This document shows, in pieces, positions 55,653-63,663 of a DNA stretch of 64,000 nt (within the stretch, counting starts at the first letter, position 1; each line of letters starts with the position of its first letter). The stretch is taken from positions 4,681,818 to 4,745,817 of the forward strand of contig NZ_CP010803.1 in assembly GCF_000960975.1 (NCBI RefSeq), in the 5' to 3' direction. A program made the translations under genes and the position numbers. This stretch comes from Martelella endophytica (GTDB lineage Bacteria > Pseudomonadota > Alphaproteobacteria > Rhizobiales > Rhizobiaceae). Under the pieces are notes generated by a model, which searched no databases, had not been told where the DNA came from, and worked only from the letters and a program-made list of their open reading frames with translations.

Positions 55653-55681
55653 ATATAATAACAGCTATTATTATGATATTA
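55653..55681. promoter_or_regulatory. AT-rich operator/promoter region of the GH1 importer operon
   Basis: ATAATAA-CAGCTA-TTATTAT is a perfect 7-base inverted repeat within an exceptionally AT-rich stretch, about 35 bases before the start of the binding-protein gene. It contains ATTATTATG (55667-55675), the complement of the CATAATAAT found at the IclR promoter. Confidence 0.45.
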
Positions 55682-56068
55682 ATGGCCAGTTCCGCGAGCC
55701 TGTCAAGTGGCGGGTGCGGCTTTCCGCCGGCAATGCCGCCCCGCACCGTGGTGGCTGCGACAAAAAGCCCGACAGAGAAAGCCCTTGAGGGAGCCGGAGA
55801 CAGCCCGAAGTAGGTCCCTGGCGGATCGAACCGGGAGCCGGTTCTGCGTTGTTTTCGCTCTTAACCTGACGTGCTTCATCCGGCCCGCGCGACAAAGCCG
55901 CGGTGGCGATGGAGACAGAATCGTCAATGGGAGCCACTGGAACGGGTTCCAACTGAAGTCAGAAAAAGGGGAGCCGAGGCGGGCTTCACCACGCAGTAAT
56001 CGTGATCTCGGCTGCACGGCCGGCCAGCGCGAGCCGTGGCCGTGGCGCCGCTGCCGACACTCGCTTGC
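55682..56068. other. gap without a recognisable gene
   Basis: About 390 bases between the binding-protein promoter and the 3' end of the lactonase gene. Frames of about 95-135 codons are open on both strands, but they lack ribosome sites, signal peptides or family motifs and read as Arg/Pro-rich GC shadow. I see no RNA gene; a decayed gene remains possible. Confidence 0.5.
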
Positions 56069-56971
56069 TCAGCGCCCCGGCAATCCGCTGGTCAGCACGT
56101 CGATTGCGTAGAGCGATGTCGATGCTGTGATGAACAGCCTGTTTCGCTGCGGCCCACCGAAGGTGCAGTTCGCGACGATCTCCGGCACCAGTATCCTGCC
56201 CAGCCGTTCGCCCTCCGGCGTGTAGACCTGGATGCCGTCATGAGCCGAGGTGAAGATGTGTCCGTGAACATCGAGCCGGAACCCATCCGGCGCGCCGGGC
56301 AGAACTTCGGCGAAGATGCGGCCATTTCTGAGGTGCCGTCCGTCCGCCACCTCGAAGACGCGAATATGCGGCGGCCCGTCGGGCGCATCGGATCGCCCGG
56401 TATCGGAAATATAGAGAAGGCTCTCGTCCACCGAGAAGGCGAGCCCGTTCGGCCTGTCGAAATCGTCGGCGACGACGGTGAGCTCGCCGGTTTCCGGATC
56501 GAAGCGATAGACATAGCAGGCACCGATCTCGCTGTCCGCCTTGACGCCCTCGTGATCGGAGAGGATGCCATAGGGCGGATCCGTGAACCAGATCGTGCCA
56601 TCGGATTTCACCACCACGTCGTTCGGTGAATTCAGGCGCTTGCCATCGTAGCGGTCGACCAGCGTGACCACCGCGCCATCGGCCTCCGTGCGGCTCACCG
56701 CGCGGCCGGAGTGCTCGCAGGAGACGAGCCGCCCCTCGCGGTCGCGCGTGTGGCCATTGGTGTGTCTGGATGGCTGGCGGAACACCGAGCCGCCTTCTTC
56801 GGGATGCCAGCGCAGCATCCGGTTGTTGGGAATATCGCTCCAGGTGACGCTGCCGTCCTCCCACCAGACCGGCCCCTCGCTCCAGATCGCCCCGGTCCAG
56901 AGTTTCTCGAGCTTCGCATCCGGCGCCACCAGTGCGGCCATACGCGGATCCTCGACAATCACATCACCCAT
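56069..56971 (-). CDS. SMP-30/gluconolactonase-family lactonase
   Basis: 300 residues from MGDVIVEDPRMAALV (ATG 56971; GGGAGGAGATTGTT upstream). This six-bladed propeller hydrolase has the metal ligands of the family: Glu in WSEGPVWW, Asn in LNSPNDVVV and Asn/Asp in RPNGLAFSVDE. It opens sugar lactones such as gluconolactone or arabinolactone. There is no signal peptide. It lies downstream of the hydroxyproline genes with a 192-base gap and could belong to the L-arabinose branch suggested by GH127 nearby; that link is inferred. Confidence 0.88.
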   Translation of the reverse strand: MGDVIVEDPRMAALVAPDAKLEKLWTGAIWSEGPVWWEDGSVTWSDIPNNRMLRWHPEEGGSVFRQPSRHTNGHTRDREGRLVSCEHSGRAVSRTEADGAVVTLVDRYDGKRLNSPNDVVVKSDGTIWFTDPPYGILSDHEGVKADSEIGACYVYRFDPETGELTVVADDFDRPNGLAFSVDESLLYISDTGRSDAPDGPPHIRVFEVADGRHLRNGRIFAEVLPGAPDGFRLDVHGHIFTSAHDGIQVYTPEGERLGRILVPEIVANCTFGGPQRNRLFITASTSLYAIDVLTSGLPGR

Positions 56972-57163
56972 AACAATCTCCTCCCGGTCGCTGCGGATCC
57001 AAGCGCCCGCGCGCCTCGCCGGCGCGCAAATCTGAACCCGCGGCATGGTAGGCGGTGTCGCGGGCCACTGTACAGAGAGGAATTGACGGGCGCCTGCCCG
57101 GCTGCCGCAATGTCGCGAACTGTCTCGGATTGAAAGCCCGCCCCGCGGACGCCGGCCGATAGA

Positions 57164-58096
57164 TCAGATAACGATGCCGTTGCGGAAGGGGTCGGCGGGA
57201 TTGAAGATCAGTTCGGCGACCGCCATGACATAGGCTTGTCCCGTGATCGACGGGATCACGCCGCCGGTCGGCCCCGCCTTGTAGGATAATGTGTAGGTGG
57301 AGCCGATGATGCTCTCCTGCACGATCTGCTTGCCCTCCCCCATTCGCCCGGAGGCCGCAAGGCAGGCCAGTCGGGCCGAGGAGCCGGTGCCGCAGGGGGA
57401 GCGGTCATAGGCATCGTCCGGGCAGAGCACGAAGTTGCGGCTGTGCGCCGCCTCGTCATCGGCAGGGCCGTAGAAGATGACGTGGTCGACCGGCTCGCCA
57501 TTCTCGCCGCCGATCTTTTCTTCGTTGAGCGCGGTTCGAGTCGCAATGGCGAGATCGGTCAGCGCGCGGATATTGCTCGCCACCACCGGGATCGGGCTCG
57601 GATCGACCAGGAAGAACCAGTTGCCGCCATAGGCGACGTCGCCGGTCACGATACCAAAACCCGGCACATCGACCGAGGCGCCAGCCGCGACCCGACGGCT
57701 CTCGATATTGGTGACGGTGATCGTGTTTGCGTCCTTGACATCGACGGTGACGACGCCGGCGGGCGTCTCGATGCGGTGCTGCCCGGTGCCGATCAGGCCC
57801 ATGTGATAGAGCGTGACGGCAAGCCCGATGGTGCCGTGGCCACACATGCCCAGCACGGCGCCGACATCGAAGTAGATGACACCGGTGACGCAGGTCGGAT
57901 CCACCGGCGGCACCAGCAGCGCGCCGACCATGGCGACCTGGCCGCGCGGCTCGAGCACTACGGCGCGGTAGTCGTCGTAGTGACGGGTCGCAAGCCGTGC
58001 CGCGCGCTCAGAAAGCGGGCCGGAACCGAGATCGGGAAAGCCGTCGAGAATGACCCGCGTCGGCTCGCCTGCGGTGTGGCTATCAATCACATGCAT
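57164..58096 (-). CDS. hypRE: 4-hydroxyproline 2-epimerase (proline racemase family)
   Basis: 310 residues. It starts MHVIDSHTAGEPTRVI, as in hydroxyproline epimerases. Both catalytic Cys are present: GMCGHGTIG (near residue 88) and SPCGTGSSA (near residue 235). With Cys at both positions it is an epimerase and not the trans-3-hydroxyproline dehydratase, which has Thr at the second. It converts trans-4-hydroxy-L-proline to cis-4-hydroxy-D-proline, the first step of bacterial hydroxyproline breakdown. It follows the deaminase gene by 41 bases. The D-hydroxyproline oxidase is not in the window. Confidence 0.88.
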   Translation of the reverse strand: MHVIDSHTAGEPTRVILDGFPDLGSGPLSERAARLATRHYDDYRAVVLEPRGQVAMVGALLVPPVDPTCVTGVIYFDVGAVLGMCGHGTIGLAVTLYHMGLIGTGQHRIETPAGVVTVDVKDANTITVTNIESRRVAAGASVDVPGFGIVTGDVAYGGNWFFLVDPSPIPVVASNIRALTDLAIATRTALNEEKIGGENGEPVDHVIFYGPADDEAAHSRNFVLCPDDAYDRSPCGTGSSARLACLAASGRMGEGKQIVQESIIGSTYTLSYKAGPTGGVIPSITGQAYVMAVAELIFNPADPFRNGIVI

Positions 58097-58137
58097 CCGC
58101 TACTCCCCGGTCTGGCTCGGTTTCGGGTGGCCCGTGT

Positions 58138-59070
58138 TCAGGCCGCCCAGCTGGCGTACCAGGTCTTGAACTGGTTGTAATGCTCTTCGACGAAGGCCTT
58201 CTGCGGCGCCGTCAGGGCGTCGGTTTCGTTGAAGTGCAGGGTATATTCCGTGTCGCCGTTCAGCACCATCAGATATTTGTAGAACAGCACGAGATCGACC
58301 CCCTCGTCGAATTTCGACAGCACCATCAGCGCCTCTTCGAGCGCGCGCGCCTTGACGCGGGCTTCGCTGTCGCCACGGGCGGCGGCCTCGCAGAGCGAAA
58401 CGAGATGCAGCACCTCCTTGGGCAGCGCGTTGCCGATGCCGGTGATCGCCCCGGTGGCGCCGCATTTGACGAAGCCATGGAAGACCTGGGTATCGACGCC
58501 GACCATCAGGGTCAGTTCGTCATCGCCGGAAGTGATGTGTTCGGCGGCATAGGAAAGCGAGGCGGCGCCGCCGAATTCCTTGAAGCCGATCAGATTGGGG
58601 TGCTCGGCGCGCAGCGCGAAGAACAGGTCGGCGCGGGTCTCGAAGCCGTAATAGGGGCTGTTGTAAATGACCGCGGGCAGGCCGTTCGCAGCCGCGAGAA
58701 TGGCCGAGAAATGCGCCTTCTGCGCTGAGGCCGACGAGCCGCGCGACAGAACCCGCGGAATGACCATCAGCCCGGCGGCACCGACGCGGGCGGCATGGGC
58801 AGTGATCGCCACTGCGGATTTGGTGTTGATCGCACCGGTTCCGACGATCACCGGAACACCAGCCTCGACCAGCGCCTCGACGCCCTTCATCCGCTCCTCG
58901 TCGGTGAGAAGCGGCCAGTCCCCCATCGACCCGCAATAGACGACGGCCGACATGCCCGCGTCGACGAGTTCCCGACCCTTGCGCGCAAGTGCTGAAAAGT
59001 CCGGCGTGCGGTCGGGCTTGCAGGGTGTCATCAGCGCCGGAATGCAGCCGGTGAAAATCGTGTCGCTCAT
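58138..59070 (-). CDS. hypD: 1-pyrroline-4-hydroxy-2-carboxylate deaminase (DHDPS family)
   Basis: 310 residues of the dihydrodipicolinate-synthase aldolase superfamily. The Schiff-base Lys is in NLIGFKEFGG and the catalytic Tyr in AVIYNSPYYGF. VYCGSMGDWPLLTDEERMKGVE and MVIPRVLSRGSSA match what I recall of hydroxyproline-pathway deaminases and differ from DapA. It turns pyrroline-4-hydroxy-2-carboxylate into alpha-ketoglutarate semialdehyde and ammonia. It is the first gene of the unit with the epimerase. The palindrome TTGTCGACAA lies 124 bases upstream. Confidence 0.85.
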   Translation of the reverse strand: MSDTIFTGCIPALMTPCKPDRTPDFSALARKGRELVDAGMSAVVYCGSMGDWPLLTDEERMKGVEALVEAGVPVIVGTGAINTKSAVAITAHAARVGAAGLMVIPRVLSRGSSASAQKAHFSAILAAANGLPAVIYNSPYYGFETRADLFFALRAEHPNLIGFKEFGGAASLSYAAEHITSGDDELTLMVGVDTQVFHGFVKCGATGAITGIGNALPKEVLHLVSLCEAAARGDSEARVKARALEEALMVLSKFDEGVDLVLFYKYLMVLNGDTEYTLHFNETDALTAPQKAFVEEHYNQFKTWYASWAA

Positions 59071-59192
59071 CTGGGGACCTCTTCTTGGGCAGATGGAAGT
59101 GGAGCCGATGCGGAAGACTGCGAGCAGCCCTCGGCCCGCAGATCAAGGCCGCAGCCGACCAAGTTGAAAACTCAGTAACACTCAGAATACAG

Positions 59193-59204
59193 TTTGTCGA
59201 CAAA
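59193..59204. promoter_or_regulatory. palindromic operator upstream of the hydroxyproline genes
   Basis: TTTGTCGACAAA, a perfect 12-base palindrome. Its 10-base core recurs exactly at 60411-60420 before the arabinofuranoside importer. The form TTGT-N2-ACAA is typical for GntR/FadR-type regulators, the class that controls hydroxyproline genes in Sinorhizobium (HypR). No GntR gene is in the window. Confidence 0.6.
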
Positions 59205-59299
59205 TAAAACGATAACCGATCGGACGGGCGGTCCGGCGCGGCCGAACCTGCTCTGCCGACAAAGTGCGCGTCCGAAGACCGGCCGGCTCCTGCCCGAAA

Positions 59300-60328
59300 T
59301 CATCGCCGCTGTTCCGCGCCTGGTCGCTTCGCGACGCTCTCGCGGCGAACGAGCGAACATGGCAGGCGGGTTATACCCTTGTCGACCGGCTCGTTCCGGG
59401 TCAGCCGCAGCATCGCCAGGCCGGCGCGGTGGCCGATTTCCTTGAGCTCCATATCGATGGTCGTCAGCGGCGGACGGGTCTGGCGCGAGACGACTTCCCA
59501 GTTGTCGAAGCCGATCACCGAGATGTCATCCGGCACCGAGATGCCATGATCGCGCAATCCGTCGAGGACCCCGCGCGCAATCTCATCGCTGCCGCAAAAG
59601 ATGCCGTCGGGCAGCTTTTCGCGCGCGGCCAGCACCTGCTCGATCGCCGCGTGGCCCCACTCTTCCGACCATTCACCGAACATTACCGGAGATGCCGGCC
59701 GACATCTGTCGCGATAGGCCGCGGCGCGATTTCGGGCCGCAAGCCAGCCTTCCGGTCCGGTGATGTGGAGAATCTCGCGGCAGCCGGCCGCTTCAAGGCA
59801 GGCGATTGCCAGCATCGCACCGTGGGCGTCGTCGGGGACAAAACTGGTGCTGTGCGACGGTCCGGCGGCGAAGGCGTAAACGACGGGAATGTTGAGGGCG
59901 GTCAGATCGATGGGCGGGTCGACATCAAGGCGGGTCGCCGTGAAGATGATGCCGTCGACCTGCTTGTCGAGCAGCGCCTGGAGATGGAGCTCGGCGAGCC
60001 GCTTGTCGCCGCTCGTGGCGCAAAGAAACGCCGAGACGCCGTGATCGACCAGAACCTCCGAGACGCCGGAGCTGATCGGCAGGGTCAATCGGCCATAGGT
60101 GTCGTCGGTAATGATGCCGATGGTGAGGCTTCTGCGGCTCAAAAGGCTTCGGGCCAGCGCGTTCGGCCGGAAGCCGATTTCCTGCGCGATCCGGAGCACG
60201 CGTTCGCGGGTTTCCGCGTTCACCCGGCCGACACCGTTCAGTGCATTCGATGCAGTCGACAGGCTGACATCGGCCGCCTTTGCGACATCCCTGAGGGTGC
60301 ATCGGCGATGCAGAATGGGTTTCACCAT
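59300..60328 (-). CDS. LacI-family transcription regulator
   Basis: 342 residues. The helix-turn-helix CTLRDVAKAADVSLSTASNALNGVGRVNAETRERV and hinge GFRPNALARSLLSRRS precede a sugar-binding effector domain (TIGIITDDTYGRLTLPISSGV...GIFCGSDEIARGVLDGLRD). It diverges from the importer and GH127 genes, and two long perfect palindromes lie in the shared gap. It probably represses that operon and responds to an arabinose-type sugar. Confidence 0.92.
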   Translation of the reverse strand: MVKPILHRRCTLRDVAKAADVSLSTASNALNGVGRVNAETRERVLRIAQEIGFRPNALARSLLSRRSLTIGIITDDTYGRLTLPISSGVSEVLVDHGVSAFLCATSGDKRLAELHLQALLDKQVDGIIFTATRLDVDPPIDLTALNIPVVYAFAAGPSHSTSFVPDDAHGAMLAIACLEAAGCREILHITGPEGWLAARNRAAAYRDRCRPASPVMFGEWSEEWGHAAIEQVLAAREKLPDGIFCGSDEIARGVLDGLRDHGISVPDDISVIGFDNWEVVSRQTRPPLTTIDMELKEIGHRAGLAMLRLTRNEPVDKGITRLPCSLVRRESVAKRPGAEQRR

Positions 60329-60344
60329 GAAGCTCTAATCCTCG

Positions 60345-60394
60345 TTGATAAAACCTTTTATCAAACAAAACAAAGCTGCAAAAAGGTTTTTGCA
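60345..60394. promoter_or_regulatory. two LacI-type operators in the divergent gap
   Basis: TTGATAAAA-CC-TTTTATCAA (60345-60364, 9-base arms) and TGCAAAAA-GG-TTTTTGCA (60377-60394, 8-base arms) are perfect inverted repeats spaced 32 bases apart centre to centre, about three helical turns. A TTATCAA half-site follows at 60442-60448. This layout fits binding of LacI-type dimers. Confidence 0.65.
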
Positions 60395-60410
60395 CATTTG
60401 TGAACACAAC

Positions 60411-60420
60411 TTGTCGACAA
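60411..60420. promoter_or_regulatory. TTGTCGACAA palindrome before the arabinofuranoside importer
   Basis: An exact repeat of the core found at 59194-59203, 66 bases before the importer start and separate from the LacI operators. It suggests a second regulator shared with the hydroxyproline genes. Confidence 0.6.
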
Positions 60421-60485
60421 CGATTTTTTTCTCCCATACCGTTATCAAACGTCAAGAAGAAAGACGAAACGAGAAGGGGAATGAC

Positions 60486-61730
60486 ATGCTGAAAAACAAA
60501 CTCATGCTTGCTGCATTGACGCTGGCAGCATCCACCTCATGGGCCCAGGCCGAGGAGGTGAACCTCTGGGTTCGCACCTCATCCGCAGCCGTGCTGCAGG
60601 CATTGGCCGAGAAATACAATGCCGCCCACGACGACACCGTGAACGTCACCGCGGTCATCGCCGAACAGATGGTGCCGAAGCTTGGCGCGGCGATCGCCGG
60701 CGGCGCCCCGCCAGAGGGTGCAGTGCTCGACCTGATCTACCTTCCGACATTCGCCGCCAACGACACGCTGGAAGACATCACCGATTTCGTCGAGGGCCTG
60801 CCCTATGCCGACGCGTTGAGCCCATCCCATATCCGTCTGGCCACCTATGACGACCGGATCTATGGCGTTCCCGCCCTGCCTGACGCCTCGATCATCGCCT
60901 ACAATACCGATCTTTTCAAAGAAGCCGGACTTGACCCGGACAAGGCCCCGGCCTCGCTCGACGAGATCGTCGACGACGCCGAGAAGATCAGCGCGCTCGG
61001 TGACGACACCTACGGCTTCTACTTCGTTGCCAATTCCGGTAGCTGGCTGATCTACGACTTCCTGCCGCATATCTGGGCGGCCGACGCCGATCTCCTGACC
61101 GATGACGGTCGCGAAGCCACGATCGACACACCGGCCATGCGTGAAACGCTTGAAGATTACCGCACGATGTGGCAGGCGGGCGCCATTCATCCGACGTCGC
61201 GTTCCGGCAATGGCAACAATGCCGTCGAGGCCTTTGCCTCGGGCAAAGTCGGCATCTTGATGACCGGTTCCTACATCGTCAATCTGCTGACCAGCACCTA
61301 CCCCGACGTCAATTTCGAGGTTGCGCCCATTCCCGGCCCGACCGGCGGCCAGTCGAGCTTTGCCGGCGGCGACACGCTTGCCATGATCAAGGGCATCACG
61401 CCTGAAAAGAAGGCCGTGATCGAGGACTTCGTGACCTTCTACATGGAGCCCGAGCAACAGGTATTCATCACCCAGGAATCCGGCATGCCGTCGCGCACCG
61501 ATCTCGCGGAGGAAGCCTATTCCAATTTCGATCCGCGCAACCTCATCGCCTACGACATCCTGGCAAAGGCGCGCACGCCCTACACCTATGCCTCGGATGA
61601 GCTCTTCGTCAGCCGTACCGGACCGTTCCTGAACCTGATCCAGAGCGCGATCTTCGGCGATGATGTGGACGGCGCGATCGAAACCGCGCAGGAGGATTTC
61701 ACCAAGATCCTCGACCGCACCAATCCGTGA
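60486..61730 (+). CDS. CUT1 sugar-binding protein (SBP_bac_1)
   Basis: 414 residues from MLKNKLMLAALTLAASTSWAQA (ATG 60486, GAGAAGGGGAATGAC upstream), a Sec signal peptide; the frame is open from 60345, but that part covers the operators. It shows EVNLWVRTSSAAVLQALAEKYNAAHDD and VGILMTGSYIVNLL. It delivers an oligosaccharide to the permeases at 61851 and 62768. The GH127 gene downstream points to beta-L-arabinofuranosides as the ligand. Expression is expected to follow the LacI regulator at 59300. Confidence 0.9.
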   Translation: MLKNKLMLAALTLAASTSWAQAEEVNLWVRTSSAAVLQALAEKYNAAHDDTVNVTAVIAEQMVPKLGAAIAGGAPPEGAVLDLIYLPTFAANDTLEDITDFVEGLPYADALSPSHIRLATYDDRIYGVPALPDASIIAYNTDLFKEAGLDPDKAPASLDEIVDDAEKISALGDDTYGFYFVANSGSWLIYDFLPHIWAADADLLTDDGREATIDTPAMRETLEDYRTMWQAGAIHPTSRSGNGNNAVEAFASGKVGILMTGSYIVNLLTSTYPDVNFEVAPIPGPTGGQSSFAGGDTLAMIKGITPEKKAVIEDFVTFYMEPEQQVFITQESGMPSRTDLAEEAYSNFDPRNLIAYDILAKARTPYTYASDELFVSRTGPFLNLIQSAIFGDDVDGAIETAQEDFTKILDRTNP

Positions 61731-61850
61731 CGCTCGGCCGCGGGCGGCCCGCGCCGCCCGCGTCTCTCCCCCGCCGCAAGGGGATAGCAGAGCCTCGGAG
61801 AAGCCGCTGCGCGGCCCCGCAGACCTCACCAAACGCAGGGATTTGACGTC

Positions 61851-62771
61851 TTGTTTTTCAAGCGCGCGCTACAGAAACGCCGACAGGCGAGCGGCGATGA
61901 GCCACATGGTTGGCTGGGCCTCGCCTTCATTGCGCCGAGCATGGTGTTCATCATCGGCCTGTTCATCATTCCGCTCATCATGACGGTGTGGATGAGCTTC
62001 TTCCGCTGGCCGCTACTCGGCCGCCGCAAGTTCATCGGCATCGACAATTATGCTGAGCTTCTCGGCGATAGCCAGCTCTGGCAGTCTTTCGGTTTCACCC
62101 TGCTCTATACGGTGCTGGTCACCACTGCGATCATGGCCGTTGCCCTGCCGCTGGCGCTGCTGGTCGACCGGCCGCTGCGCAGCGTCGGCTTCTTCCGCAC
62201 GGTGTTCTTCATGCCGGTGGTCATCGGCTTCGGCGCGGCCTCGACGCTGTGGCTCTGGCTGCTCAATCCCGACAGCGGCGTATTCGCGCGACTTCTGACC
62301 GGGCTTGGGCTTTTCGATCACGCGCCGCGACCGCTCGAAAGCTTCTGGCCTGCGCTTGCCGTCATCATCCTGATGGTGGTCTGGAAAACCGCCGGTTTCA
62401 CCATGGTCATTCTGCTCACCGGCCTGCAGAGCATCCCCAATGATGTGATCGAGGCCGCCCGGATCGATGGCGCGAGCCCCTTCAGCCGCTTCCGCCGCAT
62501 CACCCTGCCGCTGATGCGCAATTCCGTACTCCTGGCGCTGATCCTCAACGTCACCTCCTCCATGCTCGCCTTCGACCAATTCTTCATCATCACCCAGGGC
62601 GGACCAAACAACAGCACGATCTCGGCCGTGTTCACCATCTATCTCGCCTCATTCTCGTCCTATCGGTTGGGCTACGGCTCCGCCCTTTCCTTCGCCCTCC
62701 TGGTCGTGCTCGTTGCCATCAGCTCGATCCAGCTTTCCTTCATGCGCCAGCGACCGGAGGACGGACGATGA
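61851..62771 (+). CDS. CUT1 sugar importer permease (MalF/UgpA-like)
   Basis: 306 residues if translation starts at TTG 61851 (CGCAGGGA upstream); no ATG lies earlier in frame without crossing the gap. The N-terminal segment GLAFIAPSMVFIIGLFIIPLIMTVWMSFF, the EAA loop NDVIEAARIDGASPFSRFRRITLPLMRN and FIITQGGPNNSTISAVFTIY identify the MalF-like partner. The 120-base gap from the binding-protein gene is GC-rich and could allow differential expression. Confidence 0.9.
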   Translation: MFFKRALQKRRQASGDEPHGWLGLAFIAPSMVFIIGLFIIPLIMTVWMSFFRWPLLGRRKFIGIDNYAELLGDSQLWQSFGFTLLYTVLVTTAIMAVALPLALLVDRPLRSVGFFRTVFFMPVVIGFGAASTLWLWLLNPDSGVFARLLTGLGLFDHAPRPLESFWPALAVIILMVVWKTAGFTMVILLTGLQSIPNDVIEAARIDGASPFSRFRRITLPLMRNSVLLALILNVTSSMLAFDQFFIITQGGPNNSTISAVFTIYLASFSSYRLGYGSALSFALLVVLVAISSIQLSFMRQRPEDGR

Positions 62772-63640
62772 AAGTCAGAGACCTGTTCATGGAAGCCGAC
62801 GAAGGCTACGGCGCCGTTGCCGGCCGTCTCCTCCTGCTCCTGGCAATGATCATTCTGGCTGTGTTCTTCCTGATGCCGATCGTCTGGTCGTTCGCCAATT
62901 CGTTCAAGCCGGCGGCCGAGGCACTGGCCCATCCGGTGGCACTGTTTTCGAAGGCGTTTTCGCTGGAAAACTACCGCCGTCTCGAAAATGTCGGCGCCGG
63001 CTGGTATGTCTATGCCACCAATTCCGTGCTGATCGCGCTCGGCACCATCGCCTTCACCGTCGCGGTCGCGGTGCCTGCCGGTTACGGCTTCTCCAAGTTC
63101 CGCTTTCCCGGCCAGACCGCGATCTTCGTCCTCGTCATGGCGACGATGATGATCCCGTTCCAGTCGATCCTGACGCCGCTGTTCCTGATCCTGAAATTCC
63201 TGCACCTGCAGAACAGCCTTCTGGGGCTGGTGCTGATCTACACCACGTTTCAGCTCCCCTTCTCGATCTTCATGATGCGCAATGCCTTCGATGCGATCCC
63301 GAAGGCGCTGGTGGAGGCGGCGCGCATCGATGGCGCGTCACAATGGACGCTGGTGCGGCGCATCCTGATGCCACTGGCGCTGCCCGGCGTCGCCACCGTC
63401 GTGATGTTCGCCTTCCTCAATTCCTGGAACGAGTTCCTGGCGGCGCTGATCTTCCTGTCGGACCAGAACAAGTTCACCCTGCCGATCATGCTGGTGAACG
63501 TCTCATCCGGCATTTACGGCATCATCGACTGGGGCGCGCTCCAGGCCGGCATTTCGCTCACCATGATCCCCTGCATCGTGATGTTCCTGGCGCTGCAGCG
63601 CTACTATGTGCGCGGACTGACCGCCGGGGCCGTCAAATGA
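62768..63640 (+). CDS. CUT1 sugar importer permease (MalG/UgpE-like)
   Basis: 290 residues with an ATGA overlap on the preceding gene. The first membrane segment is LLLLLAMIILAVFFLMPIVWSFANSF. The EAA loop is KALVEAARIDGASQWTLVRRILMPLALPG, and the protein ends YVRGLTAGAVK, as in MalG-like permeases. No ATPase follows before the GH127 gene, so the energising subunit lies outside the window or is shared with another CUT1 importer such as the one at 25473. Confidence 0.92.
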   Translation: MKVRDLFMEADEGYGAVAGRLLLLLAMIILAVFFLMPIVWSFANSFKPAAEALAHPVALFSKAFSLENYRRLENVGAGWYVYATNSVLIALGTIAFTVAVAVPAGYGFSKFRFPGQTAIFVLVMATMMIPFQSILTPLFLILKFLHLQNSLLGLVLIYTTFQLPFSIFMMRNAFDAIPKALVEAARIDGASQWTLVRRILMPLALPGVATVVMFAFLNSWNEFLAALIFLSDQNKFTLPIMLVNVSSGIYGIIDWGALQAGISLTMIPCIVMFLALQRYYVRGLTAGAVK

Positions 63641-63663
63641 ATAATGCTTCCCAAGGAGTTTCC

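Noticed and set aside
55671..56111. Overlapping frames of about 90-135 codons on both strands
   Set aside because: They have no ribosome sites or motifs, and Arg/Pro-rich composition; treated as non-coding.
61766..61800. Third copy of the mosaic repeat (CTCTCCCCC...AAGGGG)
   Set aside because: Only a short part resembles the arm; the pairing partner is missing, so it is at best a remnant.
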